From Clostridiales bacterium (lineage in GTDB: Bacteria > Bacillota > Clostridia > Caldicoprobacterales > DTU083), in NCBI GenBank assembly GCA_012842605.1, contig DUSN01000057.1, positions 1 to 52,837 on the forward strand: a DNA stretch of 52,837 nt. The letters are read 5' to 3'. Below, one piece after another: positions 38,036-47,662 of this stretch. The stretch's first letter is position 1. Each line of letters begins with the position of its first letter. The notes under the pieces were generated by a model. That model searched no databases. It was not told the DNA's origin and saw nothing but the letters and a program-made list of their open reading frames with translations. Both the position numbers and the translations under genes were made by a program.

Positions 38036-40033
38036 ATGAAAAACCATTTCAGATGGAACCTGCCTGAAGCCAAAACTTATTTGGCTGTTATATTGTTATT
38101 TGCAATAATCCTCCTTACGTTTGACTATTTGATAGGCGGCTTAGCCTTTGCCATATTTCTGGTTCTTCTGCTCTATAATTGGAGGATGGTCAGGCGGCGA
38201 AGGGACGAATGGAACACCTACCTGGAAAACCTGTCACAGGATATTGAGTGGGCTACGAAAAATGCAGTGCTGAGCATACCCCTGCCCCTGGTGGTTATTG
38301 AAACCGGAGGCACCATCACATGGTACAACCCCCAGTTTAGCGAGATGTTTCAGGGGGAAAAGCTTCTGGAACGCAACATTCATGATTTTGTACCGGAACT
38401 GATGCCATCCAAATTCGGCGTTAACAAGGACAGCAGCTTCCATGAGCTGTTTTTCAAGGGAAGGTGGTACAGGGTATTATGGACCCCTGTAAGAACAGGT
38501 TCAGGAAGCCGCAAAGACAAGATTATATTTTTAATATACTGGCTGGATATTACCGAGGAGTATAATGCAAAAGCCCTGTACCAGGCCAAGAAGATAGTCA
38601 TTGCTCATATTGCCGTGGATAATTACGACGAGGTTATGGCGCATACCGAGAGCACAAAAAGGCCGGCTGTGCTGGCTGAAATAGAATCCGCAATTGCTCG
38701 CTGGGCGGGAAACATTCATGCCTGCTGGACCAAATATGACCGGGAAAAATATATGGTTGTCATGGAAGCCCAGGCATTGGCTTCTGTCAGGCAGAAAAGA
38801 TTTGACCTGCTTGACCAGGTGCGTGAGATAGACGCCGGCAACAAGATTCCGGTGACCTTAAGCATTGGAGTAGGACAGGATGCGGATAACCCGGCTCTTT
38901 CCAGCAGCAGCGCACTTTCCGCCTTGGAACTGGCGCTGGGGCGCGGCGGTGACCAGGCAGTAGTAAAACAGGGCACCAAGCTTTATTTCTATGGCGGTAA
39001 AAGCCAGGGAGTAGAAAAACGTACCAAGGTTAAATCACGGGTAATTGCAAATGCCTTGAGAGAACTTATTGAGCATTCCACAGAGGTCTTTATCATGAGC
39101 CATGAAGGACCGGATCTGGATTCCATAGGCGCTGCCCTGGGAATATATCGTTGTGCCAAATTTGCAGGCAAAAACGCATATATAGTGCTGAACAAATCCA
39201 ATGCTTCAGTGGATCTCCTGATCAGGAGACTCCAGGAAAAGGAGATATATAACGGATTGTTTATAAGATCGGAGGATGCGCTGAACCGTATAAACAAGGA
39301 CACACTGCTGGTAGTGGTGGATACCCACAGGCCAAGCTTTACTGAAGAACCTGAACTGATTAGTCAGGCAGAGCGGGTAGTTGTCTTTGACCATCACAGA
39401 AGAAGTGCAGAAGCCATTGAAAATGCCACACTGTCTTATCTGGAGCCTTATGCCTCCTCTGCAAGCGAGCTTATAACCGAAATTGTCCAGTACTTTGATG
39501 ATAAAATACGCATAGAGCCGCTTGAAGCAGATGCTTTGCTTGCGGGCATCACCGTGGACACTAAAAACTTTATTTTCAAGACCGGTGTCCGTACTTACGA
39601 GGCTGCTTCTTACCTGCGGAGAGCAGGAGCAGACCCTACCTCGGTGCGGCAATTGTTCCAGGATGATATGGAGACATTTATTAACAGGTCTGAAATTATA
39701 AAAAAAGCTAAAATGATAAGGCCGGGCATTGCCATATCCGAATGCCCTCCTAATATACCAAATGCACAGCTTATAACAGCACAGGCTGCAGACAGCCTAT
39801 TGAACATAAAGGGAATAAATGCATCCGTAGTTTTATGCTCCACTCCCGAAGGCATAATGATCAGCGGCCGGTCACTTGGAAGCATCAACATGCAGTTGAT
39901 ACTGGAAAAACTAGGAGGCGGCGGGCATTTGACCATGGCCGGTGCTCAACTGGAGAACATCAGCATGGAGGAAGCAAGACAGCTGGTGATAGACGCCATT
40001 GAGGATTATATAAAGGAAGGTGAAAGCAAATGA
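38036..40033 (+). CDS. gdpP: Cyclic-di-AMP phosphodiesterase GdpP
   Basis: Membrane-bound enzyme that hydrolyses c-di-AMP, a signal for turgor and cell-wall balance. Layout of 665 aa: two membrane helices (about 12-48), PAS-like domain (about 80-165), degenerate GGDEF (about 175-300), DHH domain (about 340-500) and DHHA1 (about 555-655). Metal ligands are visible in [20 protein letters not shown] and FDHHRRS, and the DHHA1 motif [13 protein letters not shown] is intact. It overlaps rplI by four bases (ATGA). Confidence 0.95.
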   Translation: MKNHFRWNLPEAKTYLAVILLFAIILLTFDYLIGGLAFAIFLVLLLYNWRMVRRRRDEWNTYLENLSQDIEWATKNAVLSIPLPLVVIETGGTITWYNPQFSEMFQGEKLLERNIHDFVPELMPSKFGVNKDSSFHELFFKGRWYRVLWTPVRTGSGSRKDKIIFLIYWLDITEEYNAKALYQAKKIVIAHIAVDNYDEVMAHTESTKRPAVLAEIESAIARWAGNIHACWTKYDREKYMVVMEAQALASVRQKRFDLLDQVREIDAGNKIPVTLSIGVGQDADNPALSSSSALSALELALGRGGDQAVVKQGTKLYFYGGKSQGVEKRTKVKSRVIANALRELIEHSTEVFIMSHEGPDLDSIGAALGIYRCAKFAGKNAYIVLNKSNASVDLLIRRLQEKEIYNGLFIRSEDALNRINKDTLLVVVDTHRPSFTEEPELISQAERVVVFDHHRRSAEAIENATLSYLEPYASSASELITEIVQYFDDKIRIEPLEADALLAGITVDTKNFIFKTGVRTYEAASYLRRAGADPTSVRQLFQDDMETFINRSEIIKKAKMIRPGIAISECPPNIPNAQLITAQAADSLLNIKGINASVVLCSTPEGIMISGRSLGSINMQLILEKLGGGGHLTMAGAQLENISMEEARQLVIDAIEDYIKEGESK

Positions 40034-40479
40034 AGGTGATTTTGCTTCAGGATGTAAAAGGTCACGGGAAAAAGGGTGATGTAGTCAATGCCAGCGATGG
40101 TTATGCACGAAACTACCTTATACCCAACAAACTGGCTATTGAAGCAACAAGCAAGAATTTAGCCGATTTAATGAACAAAAAGGCTGCTGAAAGCAAGCGA
40201 AAGGAAACGGAACTGGAAGAAGCAAAGAAGCTGGCAGAAAAGATATCCGGGCTGGAAGTTGTAGTGAAGGCTAAATGCGGAGAGAACGGCAAGCTTTTCG
40301 GCTCAGTTACTAACAAGGAAATTGCTGAAACATTAAAATCCAGGCATAACATCAATATAGACAAGAAGAAAATTGTTTTATCAGAACCTATACGAAGCTT
40401 AGGAAGCTTCCAGCTGGAAGTCAAGGTTTATCCGGAGGTATCGGCAAAATTAAATGTTAAGGTAGAGGAAGAAAAATAA
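40030..40479 (+). CDS. rplI: 50S ribosomal protein L9
   Basis: 149-aa L9 with the N-terminal 23S-binding domain ([32 protein letters not shown] in shortened form), long linking helix and C-terminal domain ([17 protein letters not shown]). Translation is coupled to gdpP by overlap. Confidence 0.97.
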   Translation: MKVILLQDVKGHGKKGDVVNASDGYARNYLIPNKLAIEATSKNLADLMNKKAAESKRKETELEEAKKLAEKISGLEVVVKAKCGENGKLFGSVTNKEIAETLKSRHNINIDKKKIVLSEPIRSLGSFQLEVKVYPEVSAKLNVKVEEEK

Positions 40480-40518
40480 GAGCAACTACACAGAAACAAC
40501 TTCAGGGGGTCGACACAC

Positions 40519-42432
40519 TTGAATCGCAGCACCAAGACAGAATTAAAAAATGAACAATGTATAGATATAGGGGAAATCCAGGGCCGGGACAACCTTGCCG
40601 GGAAGATAAAAGCACTTTCGGATATGCTGGGCAGGATACTCGGCAGGGATACCATTGAACAATCCATGGAAGAGATGGGGCTGGAAGAAAGGGTGTTAAC
40701 CCTCCACAGACTGGTTTTCAAAAATGACCAGGGAAAACAGGCTGCCAGCAAGCCTTCCGATACAGCTCAGATAAGCCTTATGGTACGTGAGATTGAAGAA
40801 GGCGTTGCTGAAATGATGGCCAGACGTGCTGTAGAAAATAACCTGGAAAAGCAGGTTATTGATCTGATGGAAAAACGCCAGCAGCAATATTTGAATGAAT
40901 TAAAACTTGAAATAATCACTAAAAAGAACGGACCGGAAAATGCCCATACCTTAAAGAAGTTTGCAGACATAGAAAAGCTTGAATACAGGAAATTGTCAAA
41001 ACAGGGCATAGAATTGATGAGACCGTCCTCCACCGATGAAATTATCGGACAGGACAGGGCAGTAAAAGCACTCATATCTAAATTGGCTACTCCATATCCT
41101 CAGCATGTTCTTATATACGGCCCTCCCGGCGTGGGCAAAACTACTGCAGCAAGACTGGTGCTGGAAATGGCTAAAAAAATGCCTTATACTCCATTCCCCG
41201 AAGATGCTGCCTTTGTAGAGGTGGATGGGACAACCCTGCGCTGGGATCCCCGTGAGATAACAAATCCCCTGCTGGGCTCGGTACATGATCCTATTTACCA
41301 GGGCAGCAAACGGGATCTGGCAGACAGCGGTATACCTGAACCTAAGATTGGTTTAGTTACCGAAGCTCACTGCGGAGTTTTGTTTATAGATGAGATCGGA
41401 GAACTGGACTTTTTCCTCCAGAACAAGCTGCTGAAGGTTATGGAGGATAAACGGGTTTATTTTGACTCGGCATATTATGATCCGGATGATGAGAATACGC
41501 CCAAATATATTAAGAAGCTTTTTGAGGAAGGAGCTCCGGCTGATTTTATATTAATAGGAGCAACCACCAGGCATCCTTCTGAAATTAACCCTGCTTTGCG
41601 TTCCCGTTGTGCTGAGGTGTTTTTTGAACCCTTAGCTCCTGACTGCATACAGAAAATAGTGCGCAATGCAGCAAAAAAGATTGGTGTTGAGCTGGAGCAG
41701 GGTGTTGATGTGGAAATCAGTCAATACACCATGGAGGGACGCAAGGCCGTCAATATCCTGATGGATGCATACGGCATGGCATTATTCCGCAACGGCGGCA
41801 AAGGTGCGTCTGGCATCACCATAACCAGGGATGACCTGGCAGAAGTAATTCAAATAAGCAGACTGCAGACTTGCTCAAAAAACTACGGCGAGCACAGGGG
41901 AGAAACCGGCAGGATATACGGCCTGGGCATTAGCGGCTATCTTGGTTCGGTAATTGAGTTTGAAGCGGTTGCTTTTGACGTCGGCGAGGAAGGCAAGGGA
42001 ACGGTACGTTTCAATGAAACAGCAGGAAGTATGGCCAAGGATGCCGTGTTTAACGCAGCTACAGTGATACGAAGGCTGACCGGTGAGGATATTTCACGCT
42101 ATGATATTCATGTAAATGCTGTAGGCGGCGGCAAGATAGACGGGCCTTCAGCAGGCGCTGCTATGGTATTGCTTATCTTAAGTGCCATGAAAGGCATACC
42201 AATCTGGCAGGACATGGCTATCACCGGTGAAATATCACTTCAAGGCAAGATAAAGCCTGTAGGCGGTGTTTTTGAAAAAGTATGCGGAGCCAAGCAGGCT
42301 GGCATGAAAAAGGTGATTATTCCCCGTGAAAATTTGAATGATGTTCCGCCATACCTGGATGGAATTCAGGTGATTCCTGCAGAAACCATTGAAGAGGCCA
42401 TGAAGCTGATGTTTACAAGGGGGTTAGAGTAA
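40519..42432 (+). CDS. lonC: ATP-dependent Lon-family protease, LonC (sporulation-associated type)
   Basis: A 637-aa Lon-type protease without the large N-domain of LonA. The N-terminal 170 residues are helical; the AAA+ domain has Walker A GPPGVGKTT (about 200) and Walker B LFIDEIGEL (about 289). The S16 protease domain has Ser542 in DGPSAGAAM and Lys577 in KIKPVGG. This architecture and its position before dnaB fit the LonC family, described as restricted to some endospore formers. It begins with TTG, about 9 nt after AGGGGG. Its stop shares a base with the dnaB start. Confidence 0.88.
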   Translation: MNRSTKTELKNEQCIDIGEIQGRDNLAGKIKALSDMLGRILGRDTIEQSMEEMGLEERVLTLHRLVFKNDQGKQAASKPSDTAQISLMVREIEEGVAEMMARRAVENNLEKQVIDLMEKRQQQYLNELKLEIITKKNGPENAHTLKKFADIEKLEYRKLSKQGIELMRPSSTDEIIGQDRAVKALISKLATPYPQHVLIYGPPGVGKTTAARLVLEMAKKMPYTPFPEDAAFVEVDGTTLRWDPREITNPLLGSVHDPIYQGSKRDLADSGIPEPKIGLVTEAHCGVLFIDEIGELDFFLQNKLLKVMEDKRVYFDSAYYDPDDENTPKYIKKLFEEGAPADFILIGATTRHPSEINPALRSRCAEVFFEPLAPDCIQKIVRNAAKKIGVELEQGVDVEISQYTMEGRKAVNILMDAYGMALFRNGGKGASGITITRDDLAEVIQISRLQTCSKNYGEHRGETGRIYGLGISGYLGSVIEFEAVAFDVGEEGKGTVRFNETAGSMAKDAVFNAATVIRRLTGEDISRYDIHVNAVGGGKIDGPSAGAAMVLLILSAMKGIPIWQDMAITGEISLQGKIKPVGGVFEKVCGAKQAGMKKVIIPRENLNDVPPYLDGIQVIPAETIEEAMKLMFTRGLE

Positions 42433-43778
42433 TGGAGTCCGTATTGCAAATGCAGCGTATACCTCCTCATAGTCTGGAGGCTGAACAATCTGTGCTCGGT
42501 TCCATGCTCCTGGACAAAGAGGCTGTGGCAGCTGCATCCGAGGTGCTAAGAAGTGAGGATTTTTATTCAGAGGCTCACCAGGAAATATATGATGCCATTA
42601 TGGATATCTTTGACCGCGGTACTCCGGTTGATCTGGTAACCCTTGCGGAAGCGCTGCGTCAAAGGGGAACCCTTGAAGCAGTAGGCGGCGGGACATATAT
42701 TTCAGATTTGTCCTTAACAGTGCCCAGTACAGCTAATGTTGGATACTATATACGAATTGTTGAGGAGAAATCGATTCTCCGTAAACTAATATCCGCTTCC
42801 AATGAAATTATAAAGGAAAGCTTCGAGGCATCAGAGGACCTGGACATGATTATTGACCATGCTGAGAAGAAAATCTTTGATATCTCTCAGAAAAAAAACA
42901 GCCGGTCCTTTGAGTCTATTAAGACAATACTTCTTGAGACCTATTCCAAAATAGAGGAACTGGCTAAAAACAAGGGTAAGATTGTGGGCGTTCCCACCGG
43001 TTTCCGGGATTTTGACCTGCGCACTTCGGGCCTTAACCCTTCAGACTTTATATTGATAGCGGCCCGGCCTTCCATGGGCAAAACCAGTTTTGCAATTAAC
43101 ATAGCCCAGAACGCAGCCGTCCGTTACAATGTCCCGGTAGCCATTTTCAGCCTGGAAATGTCAAAGGATCAATTGGTGCAGCGTATGCTCAGCAGTGAAG
43201 CCAATATAGAATTGCAGAAGATCCGTACCGGAGATTTGAGCGAGGAAGATTGGGTTAAGCTGGTTCACGCTGCCGGACCGCTTTCGCAGGCGCCCATATT
43301 CATAGATGATACTCCCGGCGTGTCAGTCACAGAGGTGCGGTCCAAAGCCAGAAGGATGAAGATGGAACATGGCATAGGATTGATTGTAATAGACTATCTC
43401 CAGCTGATGTCCGGAAGGGGCAAAGCCGAATCAAGGCAGCAGGAAGTATCGGAAATTTCACGGTCACTCAAAGCTCTTGCAAGAGAACTTTCCGTTCCCG
43501 TGGTTGCTTTGTCCCAGTTAAGCCGCGGTCCTGAATCCAGACAGGATCACCGTCCCATGCTCAGTGACCTGAGGGAATCGGGTGCTATAGAGCAGGATGC
43601 TGACCTGGTAGTCTTCCTGTATCGTGATGAATATTATAATCCTGACACCGAAAAGAAGAATATTGCAGAGGCAATAATAGCAAAACAGAGAAACGGCCCC
43701 ACAGGTACTGTAGAACTGGTATGGCTGGGTCAGTACACTAAGTTTGTCAGCTATGAGAAAAACAGGCAGGAGTATTAA
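42432..43778 (+). CDS. dnaB: Replicative DNA helicase DnaB (DnaC of Bacillus)
   Basis: Hexameric 5'-3' replicative helicase, 448 aa. The N-terminal primase-binding domain (RIPPHSLEAEQSVLGSMLLD) is followed by a RecA-like motor with Walker A ARPSMGKTSFAINIA at about 210-224, IVIDYLQLMSG as Walker B, and the late LSQLSRGPESR. No intein is present. TAATG overlap couples it to lonC. Confidence 0.97.
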   Translation: MESVLQMQRIPPHSLEAEQSVLGSMLLDKEAVAAASEVLRSEDFYSEAHQEIYDAIMDIFDRGTPVDLVTLAEALRQRGTLEAVGGGTYISDLSLTVPSTANVGYYIRIVEEKSILRKLISASNEIIKESFEASEDLDMIIDHAEKKIFDISQKKNSRSFESIKTILLETYSKIEELAKNKGKIVGVPTGFRDFDLRTSGLNPSDFILIAARPSMGKTSFAINIAQNAAVRYNVPVAIFSLEMSKDQLVQRMLSSEANIELQKIRTGDLSEEDWVKLVHAAGPLSQAPIFIDDTPGVSVTEVRSKARRMKMEHGIGLIVIDYLQLMSGRGKAESRQQEVSEISRSLKALARELSVPVVALSQLSRGPESRQDHRPMLSDLRESGAIEQDADLVVFLYRDEYYNPDTEKKNIAEAIIAKQRNGPTGTVELVWLGQYTKFVSYEKNRQEY

Positions 43779-43840
43779 TGTATTCATTATTGCAGATACA
43801 TAAGCAAATGCCACCTTGCAGCAGACAGTATTTCAATGCT

Positions 43841-43862
43841 GCCTGCCGAAGGGGGCTTTTTG
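43841..43862 (+). terminator. Probable terminator after dnaB
   Basis: GCC-TG-CC and GGGGGC pair with a two-base bulge and GAAG loop, followed by TTTTTG. A second nearby hairpin (GCAGACAG with CTGCCTGC) overlaps it. Confidence 0.5.
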
Positions 43863-43894
43863 TGTTTATAAAAGCACAAAATACCCTATAATAA

Positions 43895-44890
43895 TCAATT
43901 TTTGGCACGCAAACGGAGGTCTTTTCCTTCAAAACGAAAAATCATGGTGTTTTGGGTATCAAATAGCCGTGACGTTACCCTGTCTGAATAGTAATCCCGC
44001 AGGTCAGTCAGGGAGAGGTTGGTGGAAATGAATGTATGTTTCTGCTGCAGGTACCGTTCATTCAGGATGTTAAAAAGCTCTTCAGCTGTAAAATTATTAC
44101 GCCTTGTTTCGGTACCCAGGTCATCTATTATCAGGGCATCAACCTCAAAGATTCTGTCCTTAAGCAGCATTGAGTCGCCTTCTGTGCTGTCCAGCATATT
44201 GCGAAAAAGGTGTTCAAACAAGTTGTACGACGTTATCTTCAGCACGGTGAATCCTTTGTCCAGAATAGCTTTTGCAAGGCAGTTCAGCATAAAGGTTTTA
44301 CCCAGTCCGGTTTTGCCTGTAAAGAGTATATTTTTCTTTGTATTGTGGGGATAAGCTGCCTGGTAATCCCATAAAACAGATTTCAATTGCAGCATATACT
44401 CTCTTTGGGTTAAATTCTTCCCCGGCAGGGGTGTGTCCGGGATTACCTCGGGGTTGAATGTATCGAAATTTTCCTTGCTTATACCGGACAGCTCAGAGTA
44501 GCGATAGGAGCGTTCCACAATTTTTTGAATGAGACAGCTGCACTTTTCCTTAACCAGCTCTCCCACATAACCGGTGTCACGGCATTCAGGACAGCGGTAT
44601 TGCAGCGTGAGATAATCTTCCGGGTAGCCGTTTTCTTTAAGGAGCAAGGCTTCCTTTTCCTTCGTCCTTTTAACCAGATCTTCATAGCGGGTTTCTTCTT
44701 CAGACATATCTGGGTTTAGTATCATAGCTTTCGCTTTCTGGGCAAGACAAGTCACAAGTGAATGACGCAGCTCTGCCAGCTCCGGAATGGCTGCCAATAC
44801 TTCAGCTTCCCGTTTTTTCAGAATCTCCAGTTGTTGTATACGATATGCCTCATATTCCTTTAATAATTCTATCAGCAAATTATCTCTCAT
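43895..44890 (-). CDS. dnaI: Helicase-loader ATPase, DnaI/DnaC-like
   Basis: A 331-aa protein with a helical N-terminal region, a zinc-binding segment (CPECRDTGYV to CSC; Cys100, 103, 117 and 119) and a C-terminal AAA+ domain with Walker A GKTGLGKT (192-199) and Walker B ALIIDDLGTE. This is the layout of DnaI, which loads the replicative helicase; the helicase gene lies convergently next door. It starts directly after the stop of the DnaD-like gene (TAAATG), with AGGAG inside that gene, so the two are one unit. Confidence 0.9.
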   Translation of the reverse strand: MRDNLLIELLKEYEAYRIQQLEILKKREAEVLAAIPELAELRHSLVTCLAQKAKAMILNPDMSEEETRYEDLVKRTKEKEALLLKENGYPEDYLTLQYRCPECRDTGYVGELVKEKCSCLIQKIVERSYRYSELSGISKENFDTFNPEVIPDTPLPGKNLTQREYMLQLKSVLWDYQAAYPHNTKKNILFTGKTGLGKTFMLNCLAKAILDKGFTVLKITSYNLFEHLFRNMLDSTEGDSMLLKDRIFEVDALIIDDLGTETRRNNFTAEELFNILNERYLQQKHTFISTNLSLTDLRDYYSDRVTSRLFDTQNTMIFRFEGKDLRLRAKN

Positions 44891-46399
44891 TTACTGCTCC
44901 TGGCCTATTACTTCTATATTCTCAATAAGGTTTTCCAATTCCTCATCAGTATAGGTATGCTGAGGGAACTTGTTAAAGTCCAGCTGCTTTTTCAATCCTT
45001 TCTCAGGATTATTATTTATTGATTCCTGTTCTTTCAGATAGTTTTCATGTTCCAGCCTGCATTCTTTTACTGTATTGATGCCCTTTTCATACCAATTTTT
45101 CAGGATCTTGTTAATAAAACGCAGCTTGTCCTTTGACAGAACAGAATATTCTGCTGCCAAGAGAATAACCTCAAATGACATGCCCCAGGATTCGGTCCAT
45201 TGATGATAAAGCTTACGATCAGCCGCTGTAATGTCCCGTGAGTCTCCAGCCCGCTCTAATACGGCTTTTATTTCATTGTCCACAGCTTTCTTTTTAGAGA
45301 GGTACTCCTTTACCTCTGAGACTTTGCTGAAGCCTTTTTCAGCCCATTGTTTAAGAAGACTGTCCAGATGCTCAAATGTAGTAGTTTTTTTCCTTACACA
45401 TTGCTTGCAGGCCAGCAATATAAGGTTATGATCAAGGTTATACCGGCTGACCCATTCCTGATACATGGCCAGATGCGCCGGTGTGGGGGCATTGTCCTTG
45501 TAGCCTAATTGATAATAGACGTCCTTAATCCTGGCATTCATGTCATCCTGATTATCAAGATGCTCCTTAACCTCCTGGGGTGTAGTAATATCCTTGTTAT
45601 GCATATTGGCAAGTATTTTATCCAGGTATGCAAAAGTCGGCGACTGGACTTTGGTGGTTTCCCTGCAGGCAAGAAGAATTGAGTTGAGGTTGAAACCCCA
45701 GTCTCTCCATTTTTTGTACATATCCAGTTCTGCCTGGGAAGGGGACCTGTGAATACCAAGATACTTCAAAACAGCTATTGTGTCTTTGAAGCAGGAATCA
45801 TTGGCCTGAATATACTCTTCGGCCTTCTGCAGGGTGTTGATGCCGTCCCTTGCCCAGCCGGCTGCTACCTTGTCCAGGTAATTGATTCGAACCTTATTGC
45901 CCATTCTTGACACATAGAACTGCACCATCATCAGCACAACTTCCATGGGAAGGTTCAGTACTTCGATCCAGTCATAAATTCGCAGGTATTCCTGGGGAGT
46001 AAGCAAACGGGTATCAAATATCTTCTGCAGATTTTGGTTGAAATCTTTATACTTGTACATGGTCTTTTCGCAATTGAGGCCCTTATTATACAGTACATCC
46101 TTTATATTGTAATACTCTACGCTTATCTGGCCGTTTTCGTCTTTGTGAAAATACAGTATACCCTGGCGTTCCCAATAATGAAAAGCATTTTCTATGGCAG
46201 CGGCATCCATTTCCAGAGCATGGGAAAAGGATTCCAGATTGTTTTCTGTACTGTTTTGACGATAGCATTGCATCAAACCATAAAGATATACCTTTACAAA
46301 GTCCCCCGGGGCTTTCAGCATAAACTCATGTATAAATAGGTTTTCAACAGGTGTAATATCAAAAATCTGAAAGCTTTCCGAAAGTCTGCACAGTGACAC
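44891..46399 (-). CDS. DnaD-domain replication initiation protein with four tandem C-terminal repeats
   Basis: A 502-aa protein. Residues 1-110 look like the winged-helix N-domain of DnaD/DnaB proteins. Then come four successive copies of a roughly 75-residue helical unit at about 125-198, 205-284, 290-368 and 373-452, each with the pattern Y-x-x-W, LxLPxEVVLMM or LILLAC, and a late YLDKILxxWxxKGI. This unit is the DnaD/DnaB_2 (DDBH2) domain that binds DNA. Bacillus DnaD has one and DnaB two. The start is GTG, about 9 nt after AAAGGA. Together with dnaI it likely performs helicase loading. Confidence 0.88.
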   Translation of the reverse strand: MSLCRLSESFQIFDITPVENLFIHEFMLKAPGDFVKVYLYGLMQCYRQNSTENNLESFSHALEMDAAAIENAFHYWERQGILYFHKDENGQISVEYYNIKDVLYNKGLNCEKTMYKYKDFNQNLQKIFDTRLLTPQEYLRIYDWIEVLNLPMEVVLMMVQFYVSRMGNKVRINYLDKVAAGWARDGINTLQKAEEYIQANDSCFKDTIAVLKYLGIHRSPSQAELDMYKKWRDWGFNLNSILLACRETTKVQSPTFAYLDKILANMHNKDITTPQEVKEHLDNQDDMNARIKDVYYQLGYKDNAPTPAHLAMYQEWVSRYNLDHNLILLACKQCVRKKTTTFEHLDSLLKQWAEKGFSKVSEVKEYLSKKKAVDNEIKAVLERAGDSRDITAADRKLYHQWTESWGMSFEVILLAAEYSVLSKDKLRFINKILKNWYEKGINTVKECRLEHENYLKEQESINNNPEKGLKKQLDFNKFPQHTYTDEELENLIENIEVIGQEQ

Positions 46400-46582
46400 A
46401 AATCATCATCCTTTATATATGTACATCGTAAATTAAATTGCAATGAAAAACATGTATATATGGTTCCATGTGCATTTATAATCTTATCATATCAGGGGAT
46501 AATTTCAATAGATTTATTTCTTGCTGAACTTGCGTTTATACTTATTTTGCCGCTTTTTACATATTTAAAAAGTATAAAGGAC

Positions 46583-46611
46583 TTGCTAAAAGAAAATAGT
46601 AAGTGTATGAT
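46583..46611 (+). promoter_or_regulatory. Probable sigma-A promoter of the DUF1858 gene
   Basis: TTGCTA, 17-nt spacer, TATGAT, about 32 nt before the start codon. Confidence 0.5.
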
Positions 46612-46643
46612 GAAAGGAGAGAAATAATAAGGAGGTTTTTCAG

Positions 46644-46850
46644 ATGGCAGTACAAATTACCAAGGATATGACAATCGCTGAAGCCTTGCGTATTGACAGA
46701 GGCACAGCTCCTATATTTATGCAGTTTGGCATGCATTGCCTGGGATGTCCGTCAGCAACCGGAGAGAGCATTGAAGATGCATCTGCCGTACATGGTATTG
46801 ATGCTGATGCTTTAGTAAAAGCTTTGAACGATTATCTCAGCAGTAAGTAA
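46644..46850 (+). CDS. DUF1858 domain protein
   Basis: A 68-aa protein made of a single DUF1858 domain: ITKDMTIAEALRIDRGTAPIFMQFGMHCLGCPSATGESIEDAS. The CLGC motif is the family hallmark and may bind a metal or be redox-active. The domain also appears fused to hybrid-cluster and NorA/ScdA-like proteins. Function unknown. AAGGAGG lies before the ATG. A 14-base direct repeat (AAGTAATTGCTAAA, 46845 and 46862, period 17) spans the stop codon. Confidence 0.92.
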   Translation: MAVQITKDMTIAEALRIDRGTAPIFMQFGMHCLGCPSATGESIEDASAVHGIDADALVKALNDYLSSK

Positions 46851-46883
46851 TTGCTAAAGACAAGTAATTGCTAAAAATAGGTT

Positions 46884-46925
46884 AAGCTCTTCCTCATGCT
46901 TTATCTAAATGGGAAGGGCTTTTTC
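46884..46925 (+). terminator. Terminator of the DUF1858 gene
   Basis: AAGCTCTTCC pairs with GGAAGGGCTT (10 bp, one G-T) across a long loop, followed by TTTTT. Confidence 0.75.
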
Positions 46926-46945
46926 TATTTATTAAAAATGCCTGC

Positions 46946-47108
46946 TGTTGATAAGTCAACCTGATTCGAGCTTTTTATGTGGATATGTTGTCGAAAATGT
47001 GGATAAAACTGTGGATAAAAACAGTTGATAATCTTTATGATTTTTGCTATTATTGTTGATACAGGTCACTTTCCGGGCTGTGGATGCTAGAAGCCGGCCT
47101 GTGGAAAA
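46946..47108. promoter_or_regulatory. Cluster of DnaA-box-like 9-mers, all in one orientation
   Basis: TGTGGATAA, the complement of the DnaA box TTATCCACA, occurs perfectly at 46998-47006 and 47010-47018. Near copies lie at 46946 (TGTTGATAA), 46978 (TGTGGATAT), 47054 (TGTTGATAC), 47079 (TGTGGATGC) and 47100 (TGTGGAAAA). All seven read the same way within 163 bp. A GC-rich patch and then AT-rich DNA with TAGTAATAAT (47158-47167) follow. No dnaA gene is in the window. It fills most of a 370-nt gene-free gap. Confidence 0.65.
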
Positions 47109-47173
47109 CCTGTAATGCGACATGGCCGGATAGATGTTATGACAACAAAATTATGATTAGTAATAATTTCTAG

Positions 47174-47202
47174 TTGACATCATTCGAACCTTATTGTAAT
47201 AT
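47174..47202 (+). promoter_or_regulatory. Promoter of the tRNA cluster
   Basis: TTGACA, 17-nt spacer, TAATAT; a perfect TATAAT begins at the last base of this -10 but with a 22-nt spacer. Confidence 0.6.
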
Positions 47203-47220
47203 ATAATCTGTGCTTCACGG

Positions 47221-47296
47221 GACCCATTAGCTCAGTAGGCAGAGCACTTGACTTTTAATCAAGGTGTCCGGCGTTCGAATCGCCGATGGGTCACCA
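47221..47296 (+). tRNA. tRNA-Lys (UUU)
   Basis: Acceptor GACCCAT pairs with ATGGGTC; anticodon stem CTTGA/TCAAG holds loop CTTTTAA, anticodon TTT. T-arm GGCGTTCGAATCGCC. CCA is encoded. Confidence 0.97.
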
Positions 47297-47299
47297 TCT

Positions 47300-47374
47300 G
47301 GCCCCTTGGTCAAGTGGTTAAGACACCGCCCTTTCACGGCGGTAACAGGAGTTCGAATCTCCTAGGGGTCACCA
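47300..47374 (+). tRNA. tRNA-Glu (UUC)
   Basis: Acceptor GGCCCCT pairs with AGGGGTC; anticodon stem CCGCC/GGCGG holds CTTTCAC, anticodon TTC. T-arm AGGAGTTCGAATCTCCT. CCA is encoded. Only three bases separate it from tRNA-Lys. Confidence 0.97.
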
Positions 47375-47436
47375 TATATATTTTTAGAAGGTTAGAATTT
47401 GGAGACAAAGACTCTCTGGGTTCTGGCTTTCAATTT

Positions 47437-47513
47437 GGCCCGGTAGTTCAGCAGGTTAGAATGCCAGCCTGTCACGCTGGAGGTCGAGGGTTCGAGCCCC
47501 TTCCGGGTCGCCA
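47437..47513 (+). tRNA. tRNA-Asp (GUC)
   Basis: Acceptor GGCCCGG pairs with CCGGGTC; anticodon stem CCAGC/GCTGG holds CTGTCAC, anticodon GTC. T-arm GAGGGTTCGAGCCCCTT. CCA is encoded. Confidence 0.97.
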
Positions 47514-47516
47514 TAT

Positions 47517-47592
47517 GCTGGTGTAGCTCAATTGGCAGAGCAGCTGATTTGTAATCAGCAGGTTGCGGGTTCGAGTCCCATCACCAGCTCCA
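47517..47592 (+). tRNA. tRNA-Thr (UGU)
   Basis: Acceptor GCTGGTG pairs with CACCAGC; anticodon stem GCTGA/TCAGC holds TTTGTAA, anticodon TGT. T-arm GCGGGTTCGAGTCCCAT. CCA is encoded. Its 3' half has a decayed copy 452 bp downstream. Confidence 0.97.
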
Positions 47593-47594
47593 TT

Positions 47595-47629
47595 AATACC
47601 AAGGCTTATAGAGGTCTTGGTATTTTTTT
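47595..47629 (+). terminator. Terminator of the tRNA cluster
   Basis: AATACCAAG pairs perfectly with CTTGGTATT, followed by a run of T. Confidence 0.85.
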
Positions 47630-47662
47630 ATTTTTAACCTGCCAGTAATCAATTCCGGTTCA

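Noticed and set aside
46845-46875. 14-base direct repeat with period 17 across the DUF1858 stop
   Set aside because: Only two units and no link to a known element; probably a small slippage duplication.
46946-47167. Calling this the chromosomal oriC
   Set aside because: No dnaA or dnaN in the window and the trio-like run is about 50 nt from the last box, unlike known Firmicute origins.
47248-47526. 92-codon frame across the tRNA cluster
   Set aside because: Runs through three tRNA genes; not a protein gene.
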